Source of the DNA: Spongisporangium articulatum | GTDB taxonomy: Bacteria > Actinomycetota > Actinomycetes > Actinomycetales > Kineosporiaceae | Direction: 5' to 3' | DNA length: 64,000 nucleotides | NCBI RefSeq assembly: GCF_044465595.1 | Contig: NZ_JBITLV010000006.1 | Location: 124,001-188,000 of the forward strand | Part shown: one piece after another, positions 52,597-62,800 of the stretch | Layout: the number at the start of each line of letters is the position of its first letter | Position numbering within the stretch: position 1 is the first letter of the stretch | Position numbers and translations under genes: made by a program | Notes under the pieces: model-generated | Database searches by the model: none | Seen by the model: the letters and a program-made list of their open reading frames with translations, nothing else | Told to the model about the DNA's origin: nothing

Positions 52597-55311
52597 GTGA
52601 GCGAGAGCGTTGCACCCGGCCGTCCGAGACTGCTCCTGATCGACGGTCACTCGATGGCCTACCGGGCGTTCTTCGCGCTGCCGGTCGAGAACTTCTCCAC
52701 GACGACGGGGCAGACGACCAACGCGGTCTACGGCTTCACCTCGATGCTCATCAACATGCTGCGCGACGAGGCGCCCGACCACGTCTGCGTCGCGTTCGAC
52801 GTGTCCCGCCAGACCTTCCGCACCGAGACGTACGCCGAGTACAAGGGCAACCGCAGCTCCTCACCGGCCGAGTTCTCCGGGCAGGTCTCGCTCATCAAGG
52901 AGGTCCTTGCGGCCCTGCGCATCCCGACCGTGGAGGTGCCCGGCTACGAGGCCGACGACATCATCGCCACCCTGTCGACGCAGGCCGGTCGCGAGGAGTT
53001 CGATGTTCTGATCTGTTCCGGCGACCGTGACTGCCTGCAGCTGGTCACCGAGAACGTCACCGTGCTCTACCCGCGCAAGGGCGTCTCCGACATGGCCCGG
53101 ATGACGCCGGAGGCGGTGCTGGAGAAGTACGGCGTGCCGCCCGAGCGGTACCCCGACCTGGCCGCGCTGGTCGGGGAGACGAGCGACAACCTCCCGGGCA
53201 TCCCGGGGGTCGGCCCGAAGACGGCCGCCAAGTGGATCGGCATGTACGGCGACCTCGACGGGGTGATCGGCGCGGCCGGCGAGGTGAAGGGCAAGGCCGG
53301 TGAGAACCTGCGCGCCCACCTCGACCAGGTGATCGTGAACCGCCGCGTCAACGGGCTGGTCCGCGACCTGGAGCTGCCCCTGACCCCGCAGCAGCTGCGG
53401 CTGCCGGGCTGGGACCGCGAGGAGGTGCACAAGCTGTTCGACGGCCTCGAGTTCCGGGTGCTGCGCGAGCGGCTGTTCGAGACGTTGAAGAGCCCCGAGC
53501 CCGAGGCCGAGGGCGGGTTCGAGCTCACCGGGGAACGGTTGGGCGAGGGCACCGTCGGGCCGTGGCTCGAGGCCCACGCCACGGGCGTCGTCGGGCTGCA
53601 CCTGCTGGGTGGCTGGCGGGCGGGGCGGGGCGACGCCCGGGCCTTGGCGGTCGCCACGCCGGAGGCCTCCGAGGGAGATGGTGAGGGGGCGGCGGGCGCG
53701 GCGGCGTTCATGGACCTTGAGACGGTCGCCCCGGGCGACCTCGCGGCCCTCTCCGCCTGGCTCGCGGACCCGTTGCGGCACAAGGTGTTCCACGACGCCA
53801 AGGGGCCGCTCGGCGCCCTGGCCCAGCGCGGCCTGCCGGTCGCGGGCGTGCTCGGTGACACGGCCCTGGCCGCCTACCTGTGCCGGCCCGACCAGCGCAG
53901 CTACGACCTGGGCGACCTCACCCTCCGCCACCTGGGCCGTGAGCTGAAGGTGGAGGCGGAGGACGACGGCCAGCTGACGCTCGACGTCTCGGAGGGCCCC
54001 GACGAGGCCGAGGTGGCGATGGTGCACGCGCGCGCCGTCATCGACCTGTGGCAGTCGCTGCAGCCGGAGCTGCACGAGCGCAACGCGGCCGACCTGCTCA
54101 CCACGCTCGAGCTGCCGCTGGTGCCGGTGCTGCAGGAGATGGAGGAGGTCGGCATCGCCGTCGACACCGACGCGCTGTCCGACCTCGAGGCGCACTTCGC
54201 CGCCGCCGTCTCGGACGCCGCGAAGGAGGCGTTCGCCGTCATCGGCACGGAGATCAACCTCGGGTCGCCGAAGCAGCTGCAGACCGTGCTGTTCGACCAG
54301 CTCGGCATGCCGAAGACCAAACGCACCAAGACCGGGTACACGACGGACGCCGACGCGCTGGCCGAGCTGTACGGCAAGACGGAGCACCCGTTCCTGCTCC
54401 ACCTGTTGCGCCACCGCGACGCGTCGCGGTTGCGCCAGACCGTCGAGGGCCTGCTGAAGTCCGTGGCGGACGACGGGCGCATCCACACCACCTACCAGCA
54501 GACGATCGCCGCGACCGGCCGGTTGAGCAGCACCGACCCGAACCTGCAGAACATCCCGATCCGCACCGAGGAGGGGCGGCGCATCCGCGAGACGTTCGTG
54601 GTCGGGCCGGCCGGCGAGTGCCTGCTGACCGCCGACTACTCGCAGATCGAGATGCGGATCATGGCCCACCTGTCGGGTGACGAGGGTCTGATCGAGGCGT
54701 TCCGCTCCGGCGAGGACCTGCACCGGTTCGTCGGCTCACGGGTCTTCGGCGTGGAACCGGCCGACGTCACGGCCGAGATGCGCTCGAAGATCAAGGCGAT
54801 GTCGTACGGGCTGGCCTACGGACTGTCGGCGTACGGGCTGTCGCGGCAGCTGACCATCACCCCGAGCGAGGCGCAGGGCCTGATGGACGACTACTTCGAC
54901 CGCTTCGGCGGGGTGCGCGACTTCCTGCGCGGCGTCGTCGACGAGGCCCGCCGCACCGGTTACACGCAGACCATCCTCGGTCGGCGGCGGTACCTGCCCG
55001 ACCTGACCAGCGACAACCGGCAGCGCCGCGAGGCCGCCGAGCGGATGGCCCTGAACGCGCCGATCCAGGGCTCGGCGGCCGACATCATCAAGGTCGCGAT
55101 GCTCGACGTCGACCGTGCGCTGCGCGACCGGGAGCTGAAGTCGCGGTTGCTGCTCCAGGTGCACGACGAGCTGGTGTTCGAGGTGGCGCCGGGGGAGCGG
55201 GCCGTGGTCGAGGAGCTGACGGTGCAGGCGATGAGCGGTGCGGCGGAGCTGACCGTGCCGCTGGACGTCTCCGTCGGCGTCGGCCGCTCGTGGCACGAGG
55301 CCGCGCACTGA
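52597..55311 (+). CDS. polA: DNA polymerase I
   Basis: This 904-residue enzyme fills gaps and removes RNA primers. The 5'-3' exonuclease domain (about 10-300) has LLLIDGHSMAYRAFFAL and GYEADDIIATL. The central 3'-5' exonuclease-like domain has lost its acidic residues. The polymerase domain has motif A DYSQIEMRIMAHLSGD, the O-helix MRSKIKAMSYGLAYGLSAYG and motif C QVHDELVFEV. GTG at 52597 is preferred over ATG 52576, which would overlap the divergent gene and lie before the -10 box. Confidence 0.95.
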   Translation: MSESVAPGRPRLLLIDGHSMAYRAFFALPVENFSTTTGQTTNAVYGFTSMLINMLRDEAPDHVCVAFDVSRQTFRTETYAEYKGNRSSSPAEFSGQVSLIKEVLAALRIPTVEVPGYEADDIIATLSTQAGREEFDVLICSGDRDCLQLVTENVTVLYPRKGVSDMARMTPEAVLEKYGVPPERYPDLAALVGETSDNLPGIPGVGPKTAAKWIGMYGDLDGVIGAAGEVKGKAGENLRAHLDQVIVNRRVNGLVRDLELPLTPQQLRLPGWDREEVHKLFDGLEFRVLRERLFETLKSPEPEAEGGFELTGERLGEGTVGPWLEAHATGVVGLHLLGGWRAGRGDARALAVATPEASEGDGEGAAGAAAFMDLETVAPGDLAALSAWLADPLRHKVFHDAKGPLGALAQRGLPVAGVLGDTALAAYLCRPDQRSYDLGDLTLRHLGRELKVEAEDDGQLTLDVSEGPDEAEVAMVHARAVIDLWQSLQPELHERNAADLLTTLELPLVPVLQEMEEVGIAVDTDALSDLEAHFAAAVSDAAKEAFAVIGTEINLGSPKQLQTVLFDQLGMPKTKRTKTGYTTDADALAELYGKTEHPFLLHLLRHRDASRLRQTVEGLLKSVADDGRIHTTYQQTIAATGRLSSTDPNLQNIPIRTEEGRRIRETFVVGPAGECLLTADYSQIEMRIMAHLSGDEGLIEAFRSGEDLHRFVGSRVFGVEPADVTAEMRSKIKAMSYGLAYGLSAYGLSRQLTITPSEAQGLMDDYFDRFGGVRDFLRGVVDEARRTGYTQTILGRRRYLPDLTSDNRQRREAAERMALNAPIQGSAADIIKVAMLDVDRALRDRELKSRLLLQVHDELVFEVAPGERAVVEELTVQAMSGAAELTVPLDVSVGVGRSWHEAAH

Positions 55312-55331
55312 ACGAGTTCCGGAACGAGGCC

Positions 55332-57164
55332 GTGACCGAGGCGGCGTCCGGCCCGCGGCGGCGCACGGTCCGGACGGCGGTCCCCCTGCTCTTCTCGCTC
55401 GCCGTCGCCGCCGTGGTGCTGGGCCCGATGCTGGCTCCCGGCTACCCGTTGCGCGTCGACCTGGTGTCCGTGCCGCGGCCGGTGCTGGGCCTGGACCAGC
55501 TCGGGCTGGGGGACCGGCTGCCCCGCGCCGTTCCGTTGGACTCGGTCGTGGCCCTGCTGGCCACGGTCTGGCCGGACGCCTGGCTCACCCAGGCCGCCGC
55601 GCTGCTCACCCTGACGCTGGCCGGCTGGGGCGCGGCCCGGCTGGTCGCCCTGACCCGCGGCGACGGCCTCGCCGGGCTGCCCGCCCAGCTGGTCGCCGCC
55701 GCCGTGGCCATCTGGAACCCGTTCGTGATGGAGCAGCTGGCCATCGGGCACGTCCCGCACCTCGTCGCGTACGCGGCCCTGCCCTGGATCGTGCTCGGGG
55801 CGGTGCGCGGGCGCTGGGCCGGGGCGGTGTTCGCCGCCGGGCTGGGCTCGGTCACCCCGGGCGGGGGCGTGCTGTGCCTGCTGGTCGTCGTCCTGACCGC
55901 CGCGGCGGGGGCCGGGACGCGCCGGGCACGGGCCGCGGCGGTCACGGCCACCGTCGTCCTGCAGCTGCCCTGGTTGGTCGCCTCGCTCGTGCATCCCGGC
56001 CTGGCCGCGGGTGGGGAGGAGACCGCGGGGCTGACCGACTTCTCGGTGGTCGCGGAGAGCGGGCTCGGCCGGGTGGTCGACGTCCTCGGGCTGGGCGGGA
56101 TGTGGAACCAGGCGGTCGTACCCGACTCGCGGGCCACGATTCTCGGGCCGGCCGGAACGGTCCTCCTGCTGGGGCTCGCGCTGTCCGGCGCCCTCGCGCT
56201 GTGGCGGGCCGGCGGCTGGCCGCGGCGGTGGACGACGGTGGTCGGGCTGGGCGCCGCCGTGGGCTACCTGGTGGCACTCCTGCCGGTCCTGCCGGGCGGT
56301 ACCGCGCTGCTGCGGGGGCTGGTGGAACTCGTGCCCGGCGCCGGGTTGCTGCGCGACGGGCACCGGTGGTTGGCCGCGCCCGCTCTGCTGATCGCCGTCC
56401 TGGCCGGGCACGGGACGGCGGGCCTGGCCACCGCGGTCGGCCTGCGGGGACGGGCGGCCGGCGGGACGGAGGCCGACCTGGCCGGAACGGTGACGCGCTG
56501 GGCCACGGCCGGGCTGGCGGGCGCGCTGCTGTTCGCGACGATGCCGGACCTGGCCTACGGCCTCGGTGGCCGGTTGCGCGCCGCGCACTACCCGGCCGAG
56601 TGGCAGGTCGTCCGCGAACACCTCGACCGGCAGCCCGACGACGCCCGGCTCCTGGTCGTCCCGTTCCAGCCGTTCCGGCAGTTCCCGTGGACCGGACCGA
56701 CCCAGGTGCTCGACCCGGCCCCCCGGGTCCTGCCGCGCCGGACGATCGTCTCCGACGCGCTGACCGTCGACGGCACCCGCCTGCCCGCCGAGGGCGAGGC
56801 CGCCCGGGCCGTCCAGCGGCTCCTGGCCGAGACGGCGCAGAGCACACCGGAGGAGACCGCGCAGGCGTGGGGCCTGCTGTTGCGCCGACTCGACGTCGGG
56901 TGGGTGCTGGTGGAGCGGCAGACGCCGGGCGTCGTCCCGCCCGTGCCCGCCGGTTTCGCGTACGTCCTGAGTACGCCGACGCTCGCCCTGCTCCGGACGA
57001 CCGGCCCGATGCCGAACGCTCCCGCCGTCGCGACGTGGCGGGTGGTGGCCGTGGTCGGCGCCCACGGGCTGGCCGGGGTCACACTGGTGACGGCGGCCGG
57101 CCTGGCGCTCGGTCGCCGACGCCGTCACTACGCAGCGCAACGATCACTCACTGTTAGCATTTGA
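55332..57164 (+). CDS. Large polytopic membrane protein, GT-C-like (Rv0226c type)
   Basis: This 610-residue protein has about ten hydrophobic segments to residue 420, then a soluble outer domain of about 130 residues (EWQVVREHLDRQPDDARLLV onward) and a final helix with a basic tip. The plan is that of GT-C enzymes: first helix, then a loop with an Asp. From memory it resembles M. tuberculosis Rv0226c, whose neighbours Rv0224c and Rv0225 match the methyltransferase and GT4 genes here. A role in polyprenyl-linked sugar transfer is an inference. GTG at 55332 is used; an earlier frame start overlaps polA. Confidence 0.7.
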   Translation: MTEAASGPRRRTVRTAVPLLFSLAVAAVVLGPMLAPGYPLRVDLVSVPRPVLGLDQLGLGDRLPRAVPLDSVVALLATVWPDAWLTQAAALLTLTLAGWGAARLVALTRGDGLAGLPAQLVAAAVAIWNPFVMEQLAIGHVPHLVAYAALPWIVLGAVRGRWAGAVFAAGLGSVTPGGGVLCLLVVVLTAAAGAGTRRARAAAVTATVVLQLPWLVASLVHPGLAAGGEETAGLTDFSVVAESGLGRVVDVLGLGGMWNQAVVPDSRATILGPAGTVLLLGLALSGALALWRAGGWPRRWTTVVGLGAAVGYLVALLPVLPGGTALLRGLVELVPGAGLLRDGHRWLAAPALLIAVLAGHGTAGLATAVGLRGRAAGGTEADLAGTVTRWATAGLAGALLFATMPDLAYGLGGRLRAAHYPAEWQVVREHLDRQPDDARLLVVPFQPFRQFPWTGPTQVLDPAPRVLPRRTIVSDALTVDGTRLPAEGEAARAVQRLLAETAQSTPEETAQAWGLLLRRLDVGWVLVERQTPGVVPPVPAGFAYVLSTPTLALLRTTGPMPNAPAVATWRVVAVVGAHGLAGVTLVTAAGLALGRRRRHYAAQRSLTVSI

Positions 57165-57212
57165 CACCGCTTAAGGGCGATATTACGTGTGTGGTGGCCC
57201 CCATTCCGGTCA

Positions 57213-57243
57213 CCGACTGCTAACGTTGCTACCGGCCAGTCGG
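57213..57243 (+). promoter_or_regulatory. Dyad in front of the DUF2613 gene
   Basis: CCGACTG at 57213-57219 and CAGTCGG at 57237-57243 form a 7-bp inverted pair around TAACGT (57221-57226), a possible -10 box. AGGAGG at 57255-57260 is the ribosome site. Confidence 0.35.
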
Positions 57244-57264
57244 ACAGGTATTGCAGGAGGCACG

Positions 57265-57459
57265 ATGAAGGGCCGTCGCGAGCGCGGCGCCATCGGGATG
57301 GCGGTCATCGCCCCCATCGCGGCAGCGATCATCGGTGGTGGAGTGGCGATCCTGGGTGCGACCCAGATCGTGAACCTGGCCCCCTCGAACTCCGACCCGG
57401 GCCCGGCCGCCCAGAACCTGACGCCGACCGACGTCCAGTACGGCGAGACGGCCAAGTAG
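57265..57459 (+). CDS. DUF2613-type small membrane peptide
   Basis: This 64-residue protein has one helix (GMAVIAPIAAAIIGGGVAIL), a basic head and a short outer tail ending VQYGETAK. Size, layout and context fit DUF2613, whose M. tuberculosis member Rv0236A lies next to aftD (from memory). AGGAGG stands before the ATG. Function unknown; a partner or chaperone of the envelope enzymes is a guess. Confidence 0.75.
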   Translation: MKGRRERGAIGMAVIAPIAAAIIGGGVAILGATQIVNLAPSNSDPGPAAQNLTPTDVQYGETAK

Positions 57460-57474
57460 CAGCCCCAGACCTCA

Positions 57475-57510
57475 CGAAGCCCCGCGACCCTCCAGGGTCG
57501 CGGGGCTTCG
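57475..57510. terminator. Bidirectional 16-bp hairpin terminator
   Basis: A perfect stem, 57475-57490 with 57495-57510, encloses loop TCCA. It stands between the converging DUF2613 and GT4 genes and can serve both. Confidence 0.85.
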
Positions 57511-57553
57511 TCGTGGTGGGTGAACCGGGCCTTGGCGGGTGCGACGGGCGCAC

Positions 57554-58870
57554 CTACTCCGACTCGGTGCGGGCCTCCTGCTCGGCGGCCGCCTCCAGGG
57601 TCGTGAGGTCCACCAGGGTGCCGTCGGCGTGGCGCGACGGGTCCCGGAGATCGACGACGATGCTGCCGTCGTCCCGCCGATGCATCCGGACGCCGTCGGT
57701 GACCCGCTGGTTCGGCGCGGCCGTCGGGTCCACCACGCTGGTCGGGGGCAGCCCGGCGGCGGCCCGCCGCAGCAGCAGGTGCATGGAGGTGGACGCCGTC
57801 CGCCAGCTGAAGTGGCCGCCGTGGGCCCGGGCGGCGTCCCCCAGGGCCTCGCGGTGGGCCCGGTCGCGCAGCAGGGCGCGGGTGGCCTCGACGAGCCCGT
57901 CGAGGTCGTCGACGAGGAGGCCGGTCCGGCCGTGGCTGATCGACTCGGCGAGCCCGCCCGCGCTGGCGTAGGCGATGGCCGGGACGCCGTGGGCGCCCGC
58001 CTCGACGACCATCAGGCCCCACCCCTCCTTGACCGAGGGGGCGAGCATCAGCCAGGAGCGGGCCAGCAGCTCCTCCTTGGTCGTCTCGTCGACGAACCCG
58101 GTGAAGTGCACGTCGTCGGCCACCCCGAGCCGGGCGGCCTCGGCCTCGAGCTCCTCGCGCCACCAGCCGTCGCCGATCACCCGCAGGTTCAGCCCGGGGA
58201 ACTCGTCGCGCAGCACGGCCAGCACCTGCAGGGCGTGCTCGACCCGCTTGTGCGGGACCAGCCGGCCGAGCACGACCAGGCTCGGGTCGACATCCCGCGG
58301 CACGCCGAAACCGGCCGGTACGGGCCGGGTCCCGTTGTGGACGACGGCGATCGCGGGCTCGGCGACGCCCAGCCCGACCAGTTCCTGGCGGGTCACGTCG
58401 GAGACGGCGACGTACTGGCAGCCGCGGTGCACCCGCGGCGACAGCCGGGACTCCAGGGCCCAACCGACAGCGGCCATCGCCCGCCCGAACACGACGCCCC
58501 ACTGCTCGCGGTGCACGTGGTGGACGAGGACGACGACGGGCCGCCCGGCCACCAGCCGGGCGAAGAACGGGATGCCGTTGTGGACGTCGATGACGACGTC
58601 GGGCCCCTTCCCACGCAGCCGTTGGCCGAGCAGCCGGAGCAGGGCCGCCGGGTACACGCTCCAGCGGCCACCGGCATGCCGGAACAGGATCCCGTCGCGC
58701 CGCAGCCGCCGCGGGACGCCCGGGTGCTTGGAGCAGAGCACCTCGACCCGGCAGCCGTCCGCGACCAGGTCGGCCGCGATGCGCTCGATGTACCGCTCGG
58801 ACCCGCCGCCCTCGGGATGCGTGGTGTCGCGCCAGTTGAGTACTGCGACCCTGAGCGGGCGAGTCTGCAC
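57554..58870 (-). CDS. GT4-family glycosyltransferase
   Basis: This 438-residue GT-B enzyme has HPEGGGSERYIERIAADL at the N-terminus (nucleotide-sugar enzymes of GT4) and the EX7E motif EGWGLMVVEAGAHGVPAIAY. LGRLVPHKRVEHAL starts the second Rossmann half. A tail of about 60 residues follows the fold. GTG at 58870 has AAGGAGG five bases ahead; the in-frame ATG at 58897 has none. It matches Rv0225 in type and neighbours; the likely job is a step of envelope glycan assembly inside the cell. Confidence 0.88.
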   Translation of the reverse strand: MQTRPLRVAVLNWRDTTHPEGGGSERYIERIAADLVADGCRVEVLCSKHPGVPRRLRRDGILFRHAGGRWSVYPAALLRLLGQRLRGKGPDVVIDVHNGIPFFARLVAGRPVVVLVHHVHREQWGVVFGRAMAAVGWALESRLSPRVHRGCQYVAVSDVTRQELVGLGVAEPAIAVVHNGTRPVPAGFGVPRDVDPSLVVLGRLVPHKRVEHALQVLAVLRDEFPGLNLRVIGDGWWREELEAEAARLGVADDVHFTGFVDETTKEELLARSWLMLAPSVKEGWGLMVVEAGAHGVPAIAYASAGGLAESISHGRTGLLVDDLDGLVEATRALLRDRAHREALGDAARAHGGHFSWRTASTSMHLLLRRAAAGLPPTSVVDPTAAPNQRVTDGVRMHRRDDGSIVVDLRDPSRHADGTLVDLTTLEAAAEQEARTESE

Positions 58871-58997
58871 GTACTCCTCCTTCTGCGGCCTCGACATCTG
58901 CGGCAGCGACGATCGAGCACATCCTTGTGCCGTAAGCTCCCGCCGATGTCCGGCATGACGCGAGGTGACGAACGTTACGGCGCCCTCGGTACGCTCC

Positions 58998-59013
58998 GCT
59001 ACCTACAGGTAGC
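58998..59013. promoter_or_regulatory. Palindrome over the -10 region of the methyltransferase gene
   Basis: GCTACCT-AC-AGGTAGC is a perfect 7-bp dyad followed by TTTTTA. The -10-like TAGCTT (59010-59015) overlaps its right arm and lies eight bases before the ATG. It fits a repressor site; as a terminator it would act on nothing upstream. Confidence 0.45.
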
Positions 59014-59023
59014 TTTTTAGCCC

Positions 59024-59803
59024 ATGTCGGCTACCCGACCGTCACCCGACGCGACCGACGGCCCCGCGCTCCCGCCCATGGGGTCGCTGGCCCGTAGCGT
59101 TGCGTTGTTCCAGGCCTTCCGGGTCGAGCAGACCGACCCCGACCGCTTCTACTCGCTGCTGGCCGCCGACACGGTGCGGGAGATCGGCCGGTACGGGCCC
59201 CTGGCGGGCCGTTCCATCGTGGACGTCGGGGGCGGACCGGGATATTTCGCCGACGCCTTCCGGGCGGCGGGCGCTCGCTACGCGGGGATCGACCCCGACG
59301 TCGGCGAGCTGAGCCTGCGCGGCGACACGCCGGAGGGCTTCCTGCGGGCCTCAGGACTCCAGCTGCCCCTGGCCGACGGCCGGCTCGACCTGTGCATCTC
59401 GAGCAACGTCCTCGAGCACGTGCCGGACCCGCGACGGATGGCCTCGGAGATGGTCCGGGTGGTGCGCCCGGGCGGATTGGTCTGGCTGTCCTGGACGACG
59501 TGGCTGTCGCCCTGGGGCGGGCACGAGACGGCGCCGTGGCACTTCCTGGGCGGCCGGTACGCCGCCGACCGGTTCGCGGCGAAGCACGGGCGACGCCCCA
59601 AGAACGACTTCGGCCGGTCGCTGTTCAACTGCTCGGCCGAGGAGATGGTGCGCTGGGCCAAGGCCACGCAGCGGGCCGGGACGGCGTCCGTCCTCGACAT
59701 CCGCCCGCGGTACCACCCGGCCTGGGCGAAGTGGATGGCCCGGGTGCCGGGGTTGCGCGAGACGTTCTGCTGGAACGTCGTCATCGTGCTGCGCAAGACG
59801 TGA
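59024..59803 (+). CDS. SAM-dependent methyltransferase (Rv0224c type)
   Basis: This 259-residue enzyme has motif I SIVDVGGGPGYFADAF, the post-I acidic residue in GIDPDVGE, motif II DLCISSNVLEHVPDP and VVRPGGLVWLSW. The substrate is unknown; the setting beside AftD and GT4 genes suggests a lipid or glycan. The aftD gene starts 19 bases after its stop, so the two are co-transcribed. Confidence 0.88.
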   Translation: MSATRPSPDATDGPALPPMGSLARSVALFQAFRVEQTDPDRFYSLLAADTVREIGRYGPLAGRSIVDVGGGPGYFADAFRAAGARYAGIDPDVGELSLRGDTPEGFLRASGLQLPLADGRLDLCISSNVLEHVPDPRRMASEMVRVVRPGGLVWLSWTTWLSPWGGHETAPWHFLGGRYAADRFAAKHGRRPKNDFGRSLFNCSAEEMVRWAKATQRAGTASVLDIRPRYHPAWAKWMARVPGLRETFCWNVVIVLRKT

Positions 59804-59821
59804 GCCACCGGTGAACCGCCC

Positions 59822-62800
59822 ATGAGCCCCTCCGCGCAGCCCTCGACGCAGCCCCTGACGCAGCGCCAGCGACTGCACCTGCTCGCGGTCAGCGTCGCCC
59901 TGACGGCGCTCGCGTTCGTCCAGGCACCGGGCCAGATCGCCCCGGACACCAAGGCCGACCTGAGCATCGACCCGCTGGGCTTCCTGCTGCGCGCGGGCCA
60001 CCTGTGGGAGCCGCTGGGCGACTCCGGTCAGCTGCAGAACCAGGCCTACGGCTACTTCCTGCCGATGGGCCCGTTCTACGTCGCCGGCCACCTGCTCGGC
60101 TTCCCGGCCTGGATGGTGCAGCGGGCCTGGTGGGCCGTCGTCCTGCTGGTCGCGTTCCACGGCCTGTACCGGCTGTGCCGGCGGCTCGACATCGGCACCC
60201 ACCCGATCCAGATCATCGCGGCGCTGACGTTCGCCCTCAGCCCGCGCATGATCACCGAGGTCGGGCCGGTCAGCATCGAGGCCTGGCCGATGGCCATGGC
60301 GCCCTGGGTGCTCGCCCCGCTGGTGAAGGTGCGCCGCGGCGGGGAGGTCACGGCCGCGGCCCGGTCGGGCCTGATGATCGCGCTGTGCGGCGGGGTCAAC
60401 GCGGTGGCCGTGGGCGCCGTCCTGCCCCTGCCGGTCTGGTGGTTGATGACCCGCGAGAAGGGGCCCGTACGCCGCTCGCTGGCCCGCTGGTGGTCCCTGG
60501 CCGCCGTCCTGGCCACCTTCTGGTGGGTGGGGCCGCTCCTGCTGCTCGGCCGCTACAGCCCACCGTTCCTCGACTGGGTGGAGAGCTCCGCCGTCAGCAC
60601 CTCGAAGGGCAGCCTGACCGGTGCCTTCCGGGGGACGACGCAGTGGGTGGCCTGGCTGGCCGTCCCGGAACCGTTGTGGCGCTCGGGTTTCGCGGTCATC
60701 ACCTCGCCCGGCGGCGTCCTGCTGACCTGGGTGCTGCTGGTCATCTCGCTGGTCGGGATGTTCCGCCCGGACACCCCGCACCGCCGGTTCCTGGTCGGCG
60801 GCTGCATCGGCGGCCTGGCGCTGCTCACCCTCGGGCACACCGGCCCCTTCACGGCCCCGTGGTCGGCGGCCGTCCAGACGTTCCTCGACAACGGCGGCGC
60901 CCCGCTGCGCAACACCCACAAGTTCGACCTGGTGCTGCGCGTGCCGATGGCCCTGGCCCTGGCCCACGCGCTGAGCAAGGTGAACATCCCGGCCGTGCGG
61001 ATCAGCGGGCTGCCGTCGATCCCGCGGGGGCCGCGGATCGCCCAGTTCATCGCCGTGTGCGCCCTCGTCGGGAGTGCGGCGCCCGCGCTGGCCGGTCAGC
61101 TGCCCGCGCAGGGCAGCTTCACCGGCGTCCCGAACTACTGGCGCCAGGCCGCGGCCTGGCTGGAGACGCACCAGGCCCAGGACGGCGGCCGCACCCTGAT
61201 CGTGCCCGGGTCGTCCTTCGCCACGAGCATCTGGGGCGACCCGCACGACGAGCCGTTCCAGGCCCTGGCCCGGACCAGCTGGGCCACCCGTTCGAGCGTC
61301 CCGCTGTCGTCGGCAGGCAACATCCGGGTGCTCAACACGATCGAAGAGCAGCTCGAGACCGGCCGTGGCTCACCGGGTCTCGCCGAGTACCTGGCCCGCG
61401 CCGGGATCTCCCGGATCCTGCTGCGTTCGGACCTGCAGCGCTCGTTCACGCCCGGCTCGCCGCCGCTGCCGGTGACGGTGCGCTCGGCGCTCAAGGCCTC
61501 TCCGGGGCTGAAACCGGTGGCCCGGTTCGGTCCGCAGCTGCAGGGCACCCGGAACATCTTCCAGGTCGCGGACGACGGGCTCGACGTCGCGCAGTCGGCG
61601 ATCGAGATCTGGGACGTGACGCCGTCCGCACGGCTCGCCGACGTCCTGCCCGCCTCGGGGGCGGTGAAGGTCCAGGGTGGCCCCGAGGCCCTCCTGGCGC
61701 TGGCCGACGCCGACCAGCTCGACGACCGGCCCGTCGTCCTCGAGGGTGACCCGCTGGCCCCCCAGCTGCAGGACGCCCCGCTGGTGGCCACCGACGGCGT
61801 GCAGCGGCGGGAGGCGAACTTCGCCCAGGTCCGGGACAACTACTCGTTGGTCATGACCGCGGACCAGCCGTACGTGAACAAGCGCAAGGTGCACGACTGG
61901 CTGCCGTTCGACACGACCGAGGTCACCGCCCGCTACAGCGGGATCTCGGGGGTCAGCACGTCGACCGAGGCCGGCACCACGACGGGCGGCTGGTACGCCC
62001 TGGACGGCGACAGCTCGACCGCCTGGACGAGCGGCCGGTTCGCGGTCGACCAGTGGATCTCCGTCACCTTCCCGGACCGGGTCGGCTTCACGCAGCCGTT
62101 GCAGGTCACCTTCAGCTCGACGGGTGCGCGCGTGTCCGCGGTCGAGGTGATCACCGACTCGGGGGCCGAGACCTCGACGCTCAACCCCGAGGGCGCCGGG
62201 ACGGCGCAGTCGGTCCGCATCCCGGCGGGAGCGACGCGCACGCTCAAGCTCCGCATCGCCGGTGTGCCGGAGGGGGGCAACGACGAACTGCTGCCGGTGA
62301 GCCTCTCCGCCCTACGGCTCCCCGGGATCACGCCCACCCGGACCTACGTGATGCCCCGGACCACGGGCACCCCGTCGGTGATCTCGCTGCGCTCGGCCCG
62401 GGACGGCGTCGACGGCTGCATGTTCACCGACAACGACGCCCTCTGTTCGCCGAGACTCGTCCAGCAGAGCCAGGACTCGGACATCGACCGCACGGTCACG
62501 CTGCCCGCGACCGCCGACTACGCGGCCGTCGGCACGGCCCGGTTGAAGGCGACCGCGCAGCTCGACGACCTGCTCGTGCCGTCGCAGAACGCGATGACGG
62601 CCACCGCGTCGTCGCGGCGCACCCTGGAGCCGGCCGGCCGCCCGCAGGCCGCCGTCGACCGTGACCCGTCCACCGCCTGGATCGCCGGCATCAACGACCT
62701 CACCCCGACCCTGACCATCTCGTGGCCGGGGAAGCGAGTCGTCGACCGGTTGCGATGGCAGGTCAGCCCGGTCCTGGCGGCGTCGAAGCCGGCCAGCCTG

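Noticed and set aside
53707..53730. MDLETV in PolA as an intact exonuclease I motif
   Set aside because: It resembles the Asp-x-Glu motif but falls about 40 residues too late in the domain; the aligned motif position has no acids.
60004..61749. A 581-codon open frame inside the aftD gene
   Set aside because: It is Arg/Pro/Gly-rich and in another frame; the aftD frame shows conserved family blocks across the same bases.
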